In this document: positions 14,936-26,529 of the stretch, piece by piece
Layout of the letters: every line of letters starts with the position of its first letter
Position numbering within the stretch: position 1 is the first letter of the stretch
Assembly: GCF_014647435.1 (NCBI RefSeq)
Contig: NZ_BMPE01000001.1
Span: 496,001-560,000, forward strand
Origin: Deinococcus radiotolerans
GTDB taxonomy: Bacteria > Deinococcota > Deinococci > Deinococcales > Deinococcaceae
DNA: 64,000 nucleotides
Direction of reading: 5' to 3'
The notes under the pieces: model-generated
Told to the model about the DNA's origin: nothing
Database searches by the model: none
The model's input: the letters and a program-made list of their open reading frames with translations, nothing else
Translations under genes and position numbers: made by a program

Positions 14936-15439
14936 ATGGCGAAACCACTCGAATTCACGCCCCGCACGCCCACCCCGCAGGAGCAGCTGCACACCGAGGT
15001 GGCGGATTCCACCGAGGCGCTGCTCGCGGGCCTGCACCTGCTGCGGCAGCTGCACGAGCACGGCGTGCTGGACGTCGCGCAGAAGACCGTCCGGGGCGGC
15101 GAGGGCCTCACGGCGTCGCTGCTGCACATCCTGGGCGGGCAGAGCAGCACTGCCCTGCTCCGCAACGTGACGGAACTCGGCAAGACCCTCTCGGAACTCG
15201 ATCCGGGCGAGGTCAGCGTGCTGGGGCACGCGGTCACGGTGGGCGTGCACGAGGGCGCGCGGCACGTCGCGTCCGGGAAGGGCATCGGCCTGGGTGAACT
15301 GCTGGGGCTGCTCAAGGACCGGGACGTGCAGGTGGCGCTCGGCGCGATCTTCGCGCTCCTCAAGGGCGCGGGGCGGGCGCTGCGCGAGGCCAATGAGGCC
15401 GTGCCGCAGACCGCGAATCAGGCCGAGGTGGGCCGCTGA
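14936..15439 (+). CDS. DUF1641 protein, formate dehydrogenase partner
   Basis: 167 aa, start ATG 14936 with GGAGGAG upstream. The conserved DUF1641 core is GKTLSELDPGEVSVLGHAVTVGVHEGARHV and the following GLGELLGLLKDRDVQVALGAIFALLKGAGRAL. Members are found directly downstream of FdhF-like subunits, as here (28 nt gap), and are thought to be accessory subunits of these enzymes. No metal motif of its own. Confidence 0.85.
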   Translation: MAKPLEFTPRTPTPQEQLHTEVADSTEALLAGLHLLRQLHEHGVLDVAQKTVRGGEGLTASLLHILGGQSSTALLRNVTELGKTLSELDPGEVSVLGHAVTVGVHEGARHVASGKGIGLGELLGLLKDRDVQVALGAIFALLKGAGRALREANEAVPQTANQAEVGR

Positions 15440-15459
15440 CCCCAGACGGCGGGCCGGGC

Positions 15460-15483
15460 GGGGAGGCGACGACCGGCCTCCCC
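15460..15483 (+). repeat. Hairpin abutting the fdhD start codon
   Basis: Perfect 8-bp inverted repeat GGGGAGGC (15460-15467) and GCCTCCCC (15476-15483) with an 8-nt loop, ending 3 nt before GTG 15487. The 5' arm holds the only purine-rich stretch that could act as a ribosome-binding site, so the hairpin may modulate fdhD translation. Confidence 0.5.
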
Positions 15484-15486
15484 GTC

Positions 15487-16284
15487 GTGCTGTGGCGGAG
15501 CGGGGCGCCAGCGGAGCGGGTGGACGCCGTGGCGGTCGAGGAACCGCTGGAACTGCGCCTGCACACGCCGGACGGCCCGCTGCCGCTGGGGGTGCTGATG
15601 CGCACGCCCGGCCACGACCGCGAGCTGCTGCTGGGCTGGCTGGTCTCCGAGGACCTGCTGCCTGAGGTCTTCACTCTGGAACCCGATCACGAGAACCGGA
15701 ACGTATGGCACCTGCACACGCCGGACTTCGCGAGGCTCGCGGCGGGCGCGCGGCTGGCCGTGTCGTCCAGCGCGTGCGGGGTGTGCGGGTCGGGCAGCGT
15801 GGAGCGCCTGATGGCCCGCGCCTCTCCCCCATCCTGGGCGGGCGGGCCGCTGGACGTGGCGTGGCTCTCGGGCCTGCCGAAGGTGCTGGTGGCGGCCCAG
15901 CCGGGCTTCGCGGCAACCGGCGGCCTGCACGGCGCGGCCCTGTTCTCTCGGGACGGCACGCGGCTGGCGGCGTTCGAGGACGTGGGGCGCCACAACGCCG
16001 TGGACAAGCTGGTGGGCTGGGCGCAGGCGCAGGGCCGCCTCCCGCTGTCGGACGCCACGCTGGTGGTCAGCAGCCGCGCGGGCTTCGAGATCGTGCAGAA
16101 GGCCGTCACGGCTGGTGTGGCGGTGGTCGTCACGGTGGGCGCAGCGACCAGTCTCGCGGTGGACACGGCTGCGGCCTTTGGGGTGACCCTGTGCGGCTTC
16201 GCGCGCGGCGACCGGCTGACCGTGTACGCCGGAGCAGACCGGTTTCCGGACTTCCTCCAGACCAGTTCTTCTCCAACACTCTGA
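15487..16284 (+). CDS. fdhD: Sulfurtransferase FdhD
   Basis: 265 aa from GTG 15487. FdhD transfers sulfur from cysteine desulfurase to the molybdenum cofactor of formate dehydrogenase. The catalytic CxxC lies in SSSACGVCGSGS; EEPLELRL, ALFSRDGTRLAAFEDVGRHNAVDKLVG and TLVVSSRAGFEIVQKA are family signatures. Third gene of the formate dehydrogenase operon, 47 nt after the DUF1641 gene. Confidence 0.95.
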   Translation: MLWRSGAPAERVDAVAVEEPLELRLHTPDGPLPLGVLMRTPGHDRELLLGWLVSEDLLPEVFTLEPDHENRNVWHLHTPDFARLAAGARLAVSSSACGVCGSGSVERLMARASPPSWAGGPLDVAWLSGLPKVLVAAQPGFAATGGLHGAALFSRDGTRLAAFEDVGRHNAVDKLVGWAQAQGRLPLSDATLVVSSRAGFEIVQKAVTAGVAVVVTVGAATSLAVDTAAAFGVTLCGFARGDRLTVYAGADRFPDFLQTSSSPTL

Positions 16285-16353
16285 ACGTCTCCGAGCCTGG
16301 TGTGGAGGTCCCGTGCGGCCTTCTCAGGAGTGGAGGCTGGCCAGGACCAGCGC

Positions 16354-18909
16354 TCAGGCCAGGGGGGCGGTGAGGCCTTTCAGGGCGCGGCGCAGGTACG
16401 GCGCGGTGCGGCTGTCCTTGGCCTGCGCGACCTGTTCGGGTGTGCCCTGCGCGACGATCCGCCCGCCGTCGTCACCCGCGCCGGGACCGAGGTCGATGAC
16501 CCAGTCGCTGGCGGCGATCAGGCCCAGGTCGTGCTCGACGAGCATCACGGTGTGCCCGGCGTCCACGAGGCGGCGCAGCTGCGCGTGCAGGCGGTCCACG
16601 TCGCTGGGGTGCAGGCCGGTGGTGGGCTCATCCAGGAGGTACACGGTGTGGCCGCGCGTGGCCTTCTGGAGTTCCGAGGCGAGTTTCACGCGCTGCGCCT
16701 CCCCGCCGGAGAGTTCCGTGGCGGGCTGACCCAGCCGCAGGTACCCCAGGCCGACCTCCTGCAACGTGCTCAGGGCGCGTGCCACGGGGGGCTCGTCCGC
16801 GAACACGTCGGCGGCAGCGTCCACGGTCAGGTTCAGGACCTGCGCGATGTTCAGGTTCGCCCACGTCACTTCCAGCGTGCTGTCGTTAAAGCGCGCGCCG
16901 TGGCAGACGGGGCAGGGCGCGTATACGGACGGCAGGAACAGCAGTTCCACCATGACCCAGCCCTCACCCTGGCAGTGCTCGCAGCGGCCGCCCTTCACGT
17001 TGAAGGAGAAGCGGCCTGGCCGGTAGTGCCGCCGCCGGGCCAGGGGCGTGGCGGCGAACAGGGTGCGGACGTGGTCGAACAGGCCGGTGTACGTGGCGAG
17101 GTTGCTGCGTGGCGTGCGCCCGATGGGACTCTGCGTGACCTGCACCAGCCGCTTCACGCTGGCCACGTCGCCGCCCAGCGTGCCGCCGGTGGGCGCGGGC
17201 GCGTCGTCGGCGCTCAGCAGGTCGGCGGGGTCGGTGCTGCCCTCCGGTGCGGGCGGCGTGACGCCCAGGTGCGCGCCCAGCAGGTCCGCGAGGGCCTGGG
17301 TGATCAGGCTGGATTTCCCCGAGCCGCTCACGCCGGTCACGGCGGTCAGGACGCCCAGGGGCAGCCGCACGTTCAGACCTCGCAGGTTGTTGCGGGTCAC
17401 GCCCTGCACCTCCAGCCAGCCCTGCGGCTCGCGCGGCGCCGGGCGGGGTGGGGTGGGCGGCGCGAAGAGGTGGCGCGCGGTCTGCGAGGCCGTCACGTCG
17501 CGCAGCCCCGCGGGTGGGCCGCTGTACAGCACCTCGCCCCCGCCCTTACCGGCGGCCGGGCCGACGTCCACGATCCAGTCGGCGTGGCGGATCACGGCGA
17601 GGTCGTGCTCGACCACGAACAGCGAGTTCCCCCCGGCCTTCAGATCATCCAGGGCGCCCAGCAGCGCCTCGGTGTCGGCGGGGTGCAGCCCGGCGGACGG
17701 TTCGTCGAGGACGTACACCACCCCGAACAGGTTCGAATACAGCTGGGTCGCCAGCCGCAGCCGCTGGAGCTCCCCGGGCGACAGGGTGGGCGTGCTGCGC
17801 TCCAGGGTCAGGTACCCCAGACCCAGGCGCCCGAGCACCTCGATCCGCGCGCACAGGTCGCCCGCGAGGCGGGTCAGGGCCAGCGCCTCCTCCTGCGGGC
17901 GGGGCGGGCCACCGGGGCGGTCCGTGTCCCCCCGGGCGGCGGGGGCCAGCAGCTCGGCGGCGCGGCTCAGCGGCAGGCGTGAGAAGTCCGCGATGTCCAG
18001 CCCGGCGAAGGTCACGCCCAGCGCCTCACGGGTCAGGCGTTTGCCGTGGCAGACGGGGCACTCGCGGATCACCATGAAGGACGCCGCGCGGCGCTTCATG
18101 CTCTCGCTGCCGCTGGTCGCGAAGGTGTGCAGCACGTGCCGCCGCGCGGACGTGAACGTCCCCATGTACGACGGTTCGGCGCGGCGCTTCAGGGCCCGGC
18201 GGGTCTCCTCGGGCGTGAAGCCGGGGTAGACGGGCACCTGCGGCTGCTCCTCGGTGAACAGGATCCAGTCGCGGTCGCGCTGCGGCAGATCCCGCCAGGG
18301 CGTATCCACGTCGTAGCCCAGCGTCACGAGGATGTCCCGCTGGTTCTGCCCGCCCCACGCGGTCGGCCACGCGGCGATGGCCCGCTCGCGGATCGTCAGG
18401 GACGGGTCGGGCACCATGCTTGCCTCGGTCACGTCGAAGACCCGCCCCAGCCCGTGGCATTCCGGGCAGGCGCCCTCGGGCGTGTTCGGCGAGAAGCCCT
18501 CCGCGTAGATGATGCCCTGCCCCTCGGGGTAGTCGCCCGCGCGGGAGTACAGCAGCCGCAGCACGTTGTTCAGGGTGGTCAGGCTGCCGACCGTGCTGCG
18601 CGCCGACGTCACGCCCCGCCCCTGCTGGAGCGCCACGGCAGGCGGCAGGCCCTCGATACGGTCCACATCCGGGGTGCCCAGTTGATTGAACAGCCGCCGC
18701 GCGTACGGCGACACGGAATCCAAGTAGCGGCGCTGCGCCTCCGCGTACAGCGTCCCGAACGCCAGGGACGACTTCCCGGAGCCCGACACCCCGGTGAACA
18801 CCACCAGCGCGTCCCGGGGCAGGTCCACGTCCACGTTCTTCAGGTTGTGTTCCCGCGCGCCGCGCACCTGCACGAAACCGTCACGGGGGGTGGGGGCAGA
18901 CCGGCTCAT
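16354..18909 (-). CDS. uvrA2: UvrA2-type excinuclease ABC subunit A paralogue
   Basis: 851 aa, shorter than canonical UvrA (about 940-1000). Two ABC modules: Walker [21 protein letters not shown] near residue 40 and [19 protein letters not shown] near residue 525; zinc-module cysteines CPECHG, CPVCHG and CEHCQG/CPVCHG. Between the first Walker A and the first CxxC motif the sequence passes straight through, so the UvrB-binding domain appears to be missing. That is the class II UvrA pattern; such proteins bind DNA but do not load UvrB, and have been linked to tolerance of DNA-binding drugs and alkylators. Confidence 0.9.
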   Translation of the reverse strand: MSRSAPTPRDGFVQVRGAREHNLKNVDVDLPRDALVVFTGVSGSGKSSLAFGTLYAEAQRRYLDSVSPYARRLFNQLGTPDVDRIEGLPPAVALQQGRGVTSARSTVGSLTTLNNVLRLLYSRAGDYPEGQGIIYAEGFSPNTPEGACPECHGLGRVFDVTEASMVPDPSLTIRERAIAAWPTAWGGQNQRDILVTLGYDVDTPWRDLPQRDRDWILFTEEQPQVPVYPGFTPEETRRALKRRAEPSYMGTFTSARRHVLHTFATSGSESMKRRAASFMVIRECPVCHGKRLTREALGVTFAGLDIADFSRLPLSRAAELLAPAARGDTDRPGGPPRPQEEALALTRLAGDLCARIEVLGRLGLGYLTLERSTPTLSPGELQRLRLATQLYSNLFGVVYVLDEPSAGLHPADTEALLGALDDLKAGGNSLFVVEHDLAVIRHADWIVDVGPAAGKGGGEVLYSGPPAGLRDVTASQTARHLFAPPTPPRPAPREPQGWLEVQGVTRNNLRGLNVRLPLGVLTAVTGVSGSGKSSLITQALADLLGAHLGVTPPAPEGSTDPADLLSADDAPAPTGGTLGGDVASVKRLVQVTQSPIGRTPRSNLATYTGLFDHVRTLFAATPLARRRHYRPGRFSFNVKGGRCEHCQGEGWVMVELLFLPSVYAPCPVCHGARFNDSTLEVTWANLNIAQVLNLTVDAAADVFADEPPVARALSTLQEVGLGYLRLGQPATELSGGEAQRVKLASELQKATRGHTVYLLDEPTTGLHPSDVDRLHAQLRRLVDAGHTVMLVEHDLGLIAASDWVIDLGPGAGDDGGRIVAQGTPEQVAQAKDSRTAPYLRRALKGLTAPLA

Positions 18910-19014
18910 CCCGGCATGATCACCGCCCGCCCACCGGGATGGGTGCGGGCCACCTTCAGCGCTTGCCCATGCTCTGGCGCCACACCAGCGCCACTCCCCT
19001 GCGGCCCACGTGGG

Positions 19015-19548
19015 TCAGAACGGGAAGAAGATCAGCTGTCCGGCGGTCTTCGGAGAGGTCGCGTACAGGCTGTCGGCCTGGGGCTTGCGGTAGTGCAGGT
19101 GGTCCACGCCGCCCAGCGGCCCGATCTGGCACTCGGGGGCCAGACCAGAGGTCTCATCCGTGCACGTCACCTCGTGCGGGGTGCCGTCCAGCGTGCGGAA
19201 GGTCCCCGTGCGCAGCTGCGCGACCGGGAAGATGTTCGCGCGGGCGAACGCCGCCTGCAGGGCCGCGTCACTCCGGAAGGCGGCCAGGGTGGTCCCCCGC
19301 CCGGCCAGGAAGCGCGTGAGGGCCTCCTCGCGCTCAGTGTCCCCGTTGTTGGGCAGCAGGACGCTCACGGGGCCGCTGACGGCGGCCAGGGTGGGCTGCA
19401 TGGCGCGGCACATGATGTCACTGCGGGCGCGGGCGCAGGAGCGCACGTAGTCCCGCGCGTCCGTCGGAGAGTACAGGTCCAGGCCCTGCGGGTCGCACCC
19501 GGCCAGCAGCGGGAGCGTCAGGGCCAGCGGCAGCAGGCGGCGCGTCAT
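19015..19548 (-). CDS. Putative lipoprotein
   Basis: 177 aa. Type II signal peptide with lipobox LLAGC (Cys18). The rest is not recognised. Residues about 60-120 (VSVLLPNN, FLAGRGTTLAAF, LRTGTFRTLDG) faintly recall the beta-strand order of a FAS1 domain, but too weakly to call. It is 16 nt downstream of the hydrolase gene, yet has its own -10 (TACCCT at 19554-19559) 5 nt before ATG 19548. Confidence 0.7.
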   Translation of the reverse strand: MTRRLLPLALTLPLLAGCDPQGLDLYSPTDARDYVRSCARARSDIMCRAMQPTLAAVSGPVSVLLPNNGDTEREEALTRFLAGRGTTLAAFRSDAALQAAFARANIFPVAQLRTGTFRTLDGTPHEVTCTDETSGLAPECQIGPLGGVDHLHYRKPQADSLYATSPKTAGQLIFFPF

Positions 19549-19564
19549 GCCGCAGGGTACCGGG

Positions 19565-20374
19565 TCAGCGCAGTCCGGTCAGGTAGGTCTGGACGGCGTT
19601 CAGGATGTCGCCTTCCGCCTGCGCGCGGTTCACGTCCGGCTGTCCGTCGCCCTGCTGCGGGCCGTAGCGGCCGAAGAAGGCGTGCACCGCGCCGGGAATG
19701 ACGGTCAGGGTGGTGCCGGGCGGCAGGCGGTTCAGGCCGCCGCGCACCGCCTCGGGGGCGGCCACGCCGTCGCGCTCGGCCAGCAGGGACAGGACGGGCA
19801 GCGCCTGGTCCTTCAGCGTCATGTTCCCGGCGGGGTACGCGGCCATCAGGATCAGGCCCGCGACCTTGCCGGGGTGCCGGGCGGCGTACTGCGCGGCCAT
19901 CGCGCCTCCCAGCGAGTGCCCGGCGATCACCACGCGCTTCCCGCCCCCGTACGCGCCGATCAGCGCGTCGGCGCGGTTGGCGGCCGTGACGGCCAGATCG
20001 AGTGGGAAGGCCGGGATGACCGTCTCGACGCCCTGATCGGCCAGGGCGCGGCCCAGCCACTCGTACGCCTGCGGGCGCACCAGCCCGCCGGGGTAGAACA
20101 CCAGCAGCGTCCGCGCCTCGCCATTCTGCGGTCGGATGCGGATGACCGGGCCGCCCGCCTGTTCCAGCGTCACGCGGGCCTCCCGGCTCTGCGGGGAACT
20201 GACCGCGTCCTGCCCCAGCACCAGCGGGGGCCGCACCGCCACCTGCCGCGCCGTTGCGATCACGTACCCGCCGAGTAGTGAAAGGCCCGCCACCAACCAC
20301 GTGCGGACGCGCGGCGAGAGGCGGGCGGGTCGGCGGGCGCGAACGGGCGGCTCGGAGGTCACGCCGGTCAGCAT
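19565..20374 (-). CDS. Membrane-anchored alpha/beta hydrolase
   Basis: 269 aa. N-terminal basic stretch plus one hydrophobic helix (WLVAGLSLLGGYVIATA), then an alpha/beta hydrolase. Nucleophile elbow GHSLGG with Ser, later GAVHAFFGRYGPQ supplying the His. Dienelactone hydrolase/chlorophyllase-like; substrate unknown. The start ATG 20374 has no ribosome-binding site; GTG at codon 6 is an alternative. Confidence 0.85.
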   Translation of the reverse strand: MLTGVTSEPPVRARRPARLSPRVRTWLVAGLSLLGGYVIATARQVAVRPPLVLGQDAVSSPQSREARVTLEQAGGPVIRIRPQNGEARTLLVFYPGGLVRPQAYEWLGRALADQGVETVIPAFPLDLAVTAANRADALIGAYGGGKRVVIAGHSLGGAMAAQYAARHPGKVAGLILMAAYPAGNMTLKDQALPVLSLLAERDGVAAPEAVRGGLNRLPPGTTLTVIPGAVHAFFGRYGPQQGDGQPDVNRAQAEGDILNAVQTYLTGLR

Positions 20375-20432
20375 AGGAGGGCGGGGTGCGGCGCGAGGGC
20401 AGCCGATCCCACAACCTCACCCGGAGGTGGGG

Positions 20433-21785
<1,353 letters not shown>

Positions 21786-21886
21786 GCTGTCCTTGTACCG
21801 CGTTCAAGGACGCCCGGACTGCGAGGACGCGCGCGGTTCCGCTTCACGTCACCTTCACGCACCCCCGGCGCGCGTACGATGCACGC

Positions 21887-22405
21887 GTGCCCAGCCCCGC
21901 CAGTGAACGCCCCACCCGGCCCCTCCCGCAGAAGCCGGCGGGGCACGTCGAGCTGGCCCGCTACTCCAGCCTGGGTCGCCTGTGGGCGCTGCTGGGCGGC
22001 GCGGCCCGCGCGGGGCGGCAGGTGACGCTGGTGCGCGGCGACAGCCCCGACCTGTGCCGCCGCCGCGTGAGCGGGTACGTGCTGCCCGGCGCGGGCATCT
22101 TCCTGGACGCCCACCGCACCGCGCGGCATCTGGAGGACGGCTTCGCGCCGCACCCGGCCCTCGTGGCGCTGCTCGCGGGAGACCCGGACCCGCTGCGCGC
22201 CGAACTGAACGCGCACTTTGAGCTGCGGGTGGATTTCACGCTGGCCCTGACGGCCTCGCGGGACCTGATCTGCCGCCCCGAGCTGCGCTTCGTACCGATC
22301 GTGGCGGGCCTGAGCGACCTGCCCGGTGACCTGCCGCTGGAGGTGCGCCGCCTGGGCCGTGACGAACTGCACCTGCTGGTGCAGCGGGCCTGCGGCCTGG
22401 CCTGA
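21887..22405 (+). CDS. Conserved hypothetical protein
   Basis: 172 aa from GTG 21887, chosen because TACGAT (21875-21880) ends 6 nt before it. No recognised domain and no signal peptide. Arg/Leu-rich, with conserved-looking [27 protein letters not shown] and a C-terminal [25 protein letters not shown]. Probably a genus-level cytosolic protein. It is divergent from the acyl-CoA dehydrogenase. Confidence 0.7.
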   Translation: MPSPASERPTRPLPQKPAGHVELARYSSLGRLWALLGGAARAGRQVTLVRGDSPDLCRRRVSGYVLPGAGIFLDAHRTARHLEDGFAPHPALVALLAGDPDPLRAELNAHFELRVDFTLALTASRDLICRPELRFVPIVAGLSDLPGDLPLEVRRLGRDELHLLVQRACGLA

Positions 22406-22421
22406 GTCCACATGAGGTCAG

Positions 22422-22450
22422 GCGGCCCCAGGGCATGATCCCGGGGCCGC
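22422..22450. terminator. Bidirectional terminator hairpin
   Basis: GCGGCCCC (22422-22429), one bulged A, GGG, loop CATGAT, CCC, GGGGCCGC (22443-22450): an 11-bp stem between two convergent genes. Confidence 0.75.
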
Positions 22451-22465
22451 ATTCAGATAGTCGGG

Positions 22466-23926
<1,461 letters not shown>

Positions 23927-23972
23927 GGCGGTCAGTCTAGAGCCCCCCGGCGTGAGAGGCGTCCCCGCCCGG

Positions 23973-24272
23973 TCATTTGCCGCCCGCCTCATCCCCCTTC
24001 AGGGCCGCGCGCAGGGCAGGCACGCCGCCGGGGTACGCCCGGGCGTCCAGCCCGTCGGCGCTCAGGTAGCGGGTGGCCAGACCGGAGCGCACGCCGCGCT
24101 CGCAGATCACGAGTAGCGGCCCCAGGTCCGGGGTCAGGCCGTGCGCGCCGTCCTCAATGGCCTGGAGACTCACGGGCCGCACGGGCAGCGCGGTCAGGTC
24201 ACTCAGGGGTTCGGCGGCGCGCAGATCGTCGGTCCGCAGGTCGATCACGGTTACGCCGTCAGGCAGGGTCAT
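23973..24272 (-). CDS. Rhodanese-like protein
   Basis: 99 aa from ATG 24272; TATCCT at 24279-24284 ends 6 nt upstream. Rhodanese fold with an active-site loop in [10 protein letters not shown] (Cys followed by ERGVRS). Small single-domain sulfurtransferase. It faces a second rhodanese gene across 60 bp. Confidence 0.8.
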   Translation of the reverse strand: MTLPDGVTVIDLRTDDLRAAEPLSDLTALPVRPVSLQAIEDGAHGLTPDLGPLLVICERGVRSGLATRYLSADGLDARAYPGGVPALRAALKGDEAGGK

Positions 24273-24319
24273 GCGCGTAGGATACGCGGCTGGGGCACAT
24301 TCCGACCCGTGCGCTCGGG

Positions 24320-24325
24320 TATGCT
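24320..24325 (+). promoter_or_regulatory. -10 box of leaderless rhodanese gene
   Basis: TATGCT, 7 nt before ATG 24333. The opposing gene's -10 (TATCCT, minus strand) is at 24279-24284, so both promoters sit back to back. Confidence 0.65.
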
Positions 24326-24332
24326 GGGCCGC

Positions 24333-24647
24333 ATGGAAGATGTCACCCCACAGGAAGGACTGCGCCGCGTGCAGCAGGGCGCGCTGCTCGTGGACGTCCG
24401 CGAGCAGAACGAATTCGACGAGGTGCACGCTGAGGGCGCCCAGCTGATCCCCCTGAGCGAGTTCGAGGCCCGCTACGCGGAACTCCCGAAGGACCGTGAA
24501 CTGGTCATGATCTGCCGCAGTGGCGCGCGCAGCGCCCGCGCGGGCGAGTTCCTGAAGGCGCAGGGCTACGGTCAGGTCGTGAACCTCGCGGGCGGCACGA
24601 TGGCCTGGGTGCAGGACGGCCTGCCCAGCGTGCAGGGGCAGAACTGA
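24333..24647 (+). CDS. Rhodanese-like protein
   Basis: 104 aa from ATG 24333. Single rhodanese domain: LVDVREQNEFDEVHAEGAQLIPLSEF, and the active-site loop VMICRSGARSARA with the persulfide-forming Cys. Likely moves sulfane sulfur. It overlaps the next gene by one base (TGATG), suggesting translational coupling with the SufT-like protein, which fits a role in Fe-S or sulfur handling. Confidence 0.9.
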   Translation: MEDVTPQEGLRRVQQGALLVDVREQNEFDEVHAEGAQLIPLSEFEARYAELPKDRELVMICRSGARSARAGEFLKAQGYGQVVNLAGGTMAWVQDGLPSVQGQN

Positions 24648-25000
24648 TGACGGCTCCTGAGAACGCACCCGCCCCGGCGGCCGGTCTGCCCAGCGAGGCG
24701 CAGGTGCTAGAGGCGCTGAAGGTCGTGAAGGACCCGGAAATCCCGGTGAACGTGGTCGATCTGGGTCTGATCTACGGCGTGGAGATTCAGGAGTCGGGTC
24801 TTGTGGACATCACCATGACCCTGACGAGCGTGGGCTGCCCGGTGCAGGATCTGATCCGCAGTGACGCGGAACTCGCGGTGGGCCGCTTGGACGGCGTGAG
24901 TGAAGTGAACGTGGAGTTCGTGTGGACGCCGCCCTGGGGTCCGGACAAGATGACCGAGGACGGCAAGCGGCAGATGCGCATGTTCGGCTTCAACGTCTGA
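24647..25000 (+). CDS. SufT/PaaD-like Fe-S assembly protein (MIP18 family)
   Basis: 117 aa. DUF59/MIP18 core: LKVVKDPEIPVNVVDLGLIYGVEI and MTLTSVGCPVQDLI with the conserved Cys. Family members help mature Fe-S proteins. Translationally coupled to the upstream rhodanese. Start ATG 24647. Confidence 0.9.
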   Translation: MTAPENAPAPAAGLPSEAQVLEALKVVKDPEIPVNVVDLGLIYGVEIQESGLVDITMTLTSVGCPVQDLIRSDAELAVGRLDGVSEVNVEFVWTPPWGPDKMTEDGKRQMRMFGFNV

Positions 25001-25015
25001 ACCCCACGAACTAAT

Positions 25016-25046
25016 AAACCGCCCCAGCATTTGGCCGGGGCGGTTT
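25016..25046. terminator. Bidirectional terminator hairpin
   Basis: AAACCGCCCC (25016-25025) and GGGGCGGTTT (25037-25046), perfect 10 bp, with an A-rich and T-rich end on each strand; lies between convergent genes. Confidence 0.9.
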
Positions 25047-25056
25047 GTCTGTTGGG

Positions 25057-25740
25057 TCAGTCGTCGTTGCGGGCGATGCTCAGCACGTTCAGGAACTGCG
25101 CCAGGGCCATGGCGAAGCCCGCGACGTAGGTCAGGGCAGCGGCGGTCAGGACGCTGCGGGCGCCGCTGGTGGCCTCGGGGCTGCCGCTCAGGCCGGTCTG
25201 GTTCAGGTAGGCCAGGGCGCGGCGGCTGGCGTCGAACTCGACGGGCAGGGTGATCAGGTGGAACAGCAGGGCGGCGCCGAAGAGGATCACGCCCAGCCAG
25301 ATCAGGCCGGTGAAGTGCAGGAAGACGCCAGCCATGAACAGCAGGGGCGCGAGGTTCATGCCGAGGCTGAGGGGCACGGCCAGGCGGCCGCGGGCGACCA
25401 GGGCGGGCATGCGCACGCGGTCCTGGATGGCGTGGCCGACCTCGTGCGCGGCGACGGCCATCGCGGCGACACTGGGGACGCCGTACACGCCCTCGCTGAG
25501 GTTTACGGTCCTGCGCATGGGGTCGTAGTGGTCGCTGAGGCTGCCGGGCACGGCGTTCACGGGCACGTGGGACAGGCCGTTGGCGTCGAGCATCTGGCGG
25601 GCGATCTGCGCGCCCGTGAGGTTGCGGGGGTTGCGGACGCCGCTCCAGCGGCGGTAGGTGCGGGTCAGGGCGCCCTGGATCAGGAAGGACGCGACCAGCA
25701 GGATCAGGATCAGCGGGGTGTAGGGGCCGAAGAATTCCAT
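25057..25740 (-). CDS. Zinc metallopeptidase, YugP-like membrane protease
   Basis: 227 aa. Four hydrophobic segments and the Zn site VAAHEVGHAIQ (HEVGH) near residue 110; an N-terminal hydrophobic helix precedes a basic loop. Neutral zinc metallopeptidase family of integral membrane proteases, probably in membrane protein quality control. A strong GGGAGGAGG ribosome-binding site lies at 25750-25758, about 9 nt before ATG 25740. Confidence 0.9.
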   Translation of the reverse strand: MEFFGPYTPLILILLVASFLIQGALTRTYRRWSGVRNPRNLTGAQIARQMLDANGLSHVPVNAVPGSLSDHYDPMRRTVNLSEGVYGVPSVAAMAVAAHEVGHAIQDRVRMPALVARGRLAVPLSLGMNLAPLLFMAGVFLHFTGLIWLGVILFGAALLFHLITLPVEFDASRRALAYLNQTGLSGSPEATSGARSVLTAAALTYVAGFAMALAQFLNVLSIARNDD

Positions 25741-25966
25741 GTCAGAGTGCCTCCTCCCTATATCTTAGCGAAGCACACTCAAGTTTTATGAAAATCCGTA
25801 GGACAGGATTGAGGTCTTTTTGAAGCACACACCGTGCTGCCCCAGGGTCTCTGACCTGACGCCGACTGCCCCTCTACGGCTGCCACCCCGCAGGTCAGAC
25901 CCCAGCCTCCCACGAGGAGGTTCGCCTCTTGCGGCGCCGCAGCACTGGTTGAACAGCTGCGAAAGT
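25741..25966. other. Intergenic leader of the YugP-like gene
   Basis: 226 bp without a credible gene. The end next to the protease carries its ribosome-binding site at 25750-25758 and an AT-rich stretch (25758-25797) likely to contain its promoter; a possible TTGAGT -35 is present on the minus strand but spacing is poor. The rest shows nothing recognisable. Confidence 0.5.
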
Positions 25967-26006
25967 CGGGCGGCGCGCCCCAGCGGGTGCTGGCACGCGC
26001 CGCCCG
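25967..26006 (-). terminator. Terminator of the spoVS gene
   Basis: Arms 25967-25977 and 25996-26006 (11 bp, CGGGCGGCGCG type) with an inner CCAGC/GCTGG stem, starting 10 bases after the stop codon of the minus-strand SpoVS gene. Confidence 0.75.
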
Positions 26007-26016
26007 GACGTCCGGT

Positions 26017-26307
26017 TCAGCTGCTGGACGCCGCAGGGGCCGGGATGCCCTGCACGAAGAACCGCACGGCGGTGCGTTCCTCCTCGTGAACGTCAAGCTT
26101 CACGAATTCCGGCTGGGTGTACAGGTCGAGGTGGTCGCCCACCAGATAACCGCGGGCGATGGCGAGGGCCTTGACCGCCTGGTTCACGGCCGTCGGGCCG
26201 ATCGCCTGAATCTCCACCTGCCCCTGCGAACGCAGTAGAGCGGCAATGGCACCGGCGATGGCGTTGGGACGGGACGTGCCGGACACGCGCAGGGTTTCCA
26301 AAATCAT
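26017..26307 (-). CDS. spoVS: SpoVS-family protein
   Basis: 96 aa. ETLRVSGTSRPNAIAGAIAALL and EIQAIGPTAVNQAVKALAIARGYL match stage V sporulation protein S almost throughout, followed by a short Ala/Ser tail. SpoVS is an Alba-like nucleic-acid binding protein and occurs in many non-sporulating bacteria including Deinococcus-Thermus. AAAGGAG lies 6 nt before ATG 26307. Confidence 0.9.
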   Translation of the reverse strand: MILETLRVSGTSRPNAIAGAIAALLRSQGQVEIQAIGPTAVNQAVKALAIARGYLVGDHLDLYTQPEFVKLDVHEEERTAVRFFVQGIPAPAASSS

Positions 26308-26340
26308 GCTCCTTTCCGACCTGCCGCCAGAAGCGGAGGT

Positions 26341-26353
26341 TGAAACAGTTTCA
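26341..26353. promoter_or_regulatory. Palindrome upstream of spoVS
   Basis: TGAAACAGTTTCA, a perfect 6-bp inverted repeat with one centre base, 34 bp from the spoVS start and overlapping an AT-rich region (TTAATATGAAAC on the minus strand) that could be its -10. Candidate operator. Confidence 0.4.
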
Positions 26354-26401
26354 TATTAAGCGTGGCAGTCCCCGCGCGACACCTGAAATGTGTCCCCCAA
26401 T

Positions 26402-26427
26402 GGCAGCCCCCGTATGGGGGCAGTGCC
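26402..26427. repeat. Hairpin in the spoVS-phoX intergenic region
   Basis: GCCCCC-GTAT-GGGGGC core (26406-26421), extended by GGCA/TGCC. It lies between divergent genes, so a terminator role is not obvious; nothing else is recognisable in 26308-26529 apart from spoVS and phoX upstream elements. Confidence 0.4.
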
Positions 26428-26529
26428 GTGAGCCCGGTTCACTGCCGAGTGGACCATACCCACCTGAACCTGACAGGCGCCTGACACTGAATTGACCCTT
26501 ACGTCACAACAGCGCGACATTCTCTGCGC

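Noticed and set aside
26017..26307. SpoVS as evidence of sporulation
   Set aside because: SpoVS occurs in many non-sporulating bacteria and no other sporulation gene is present.
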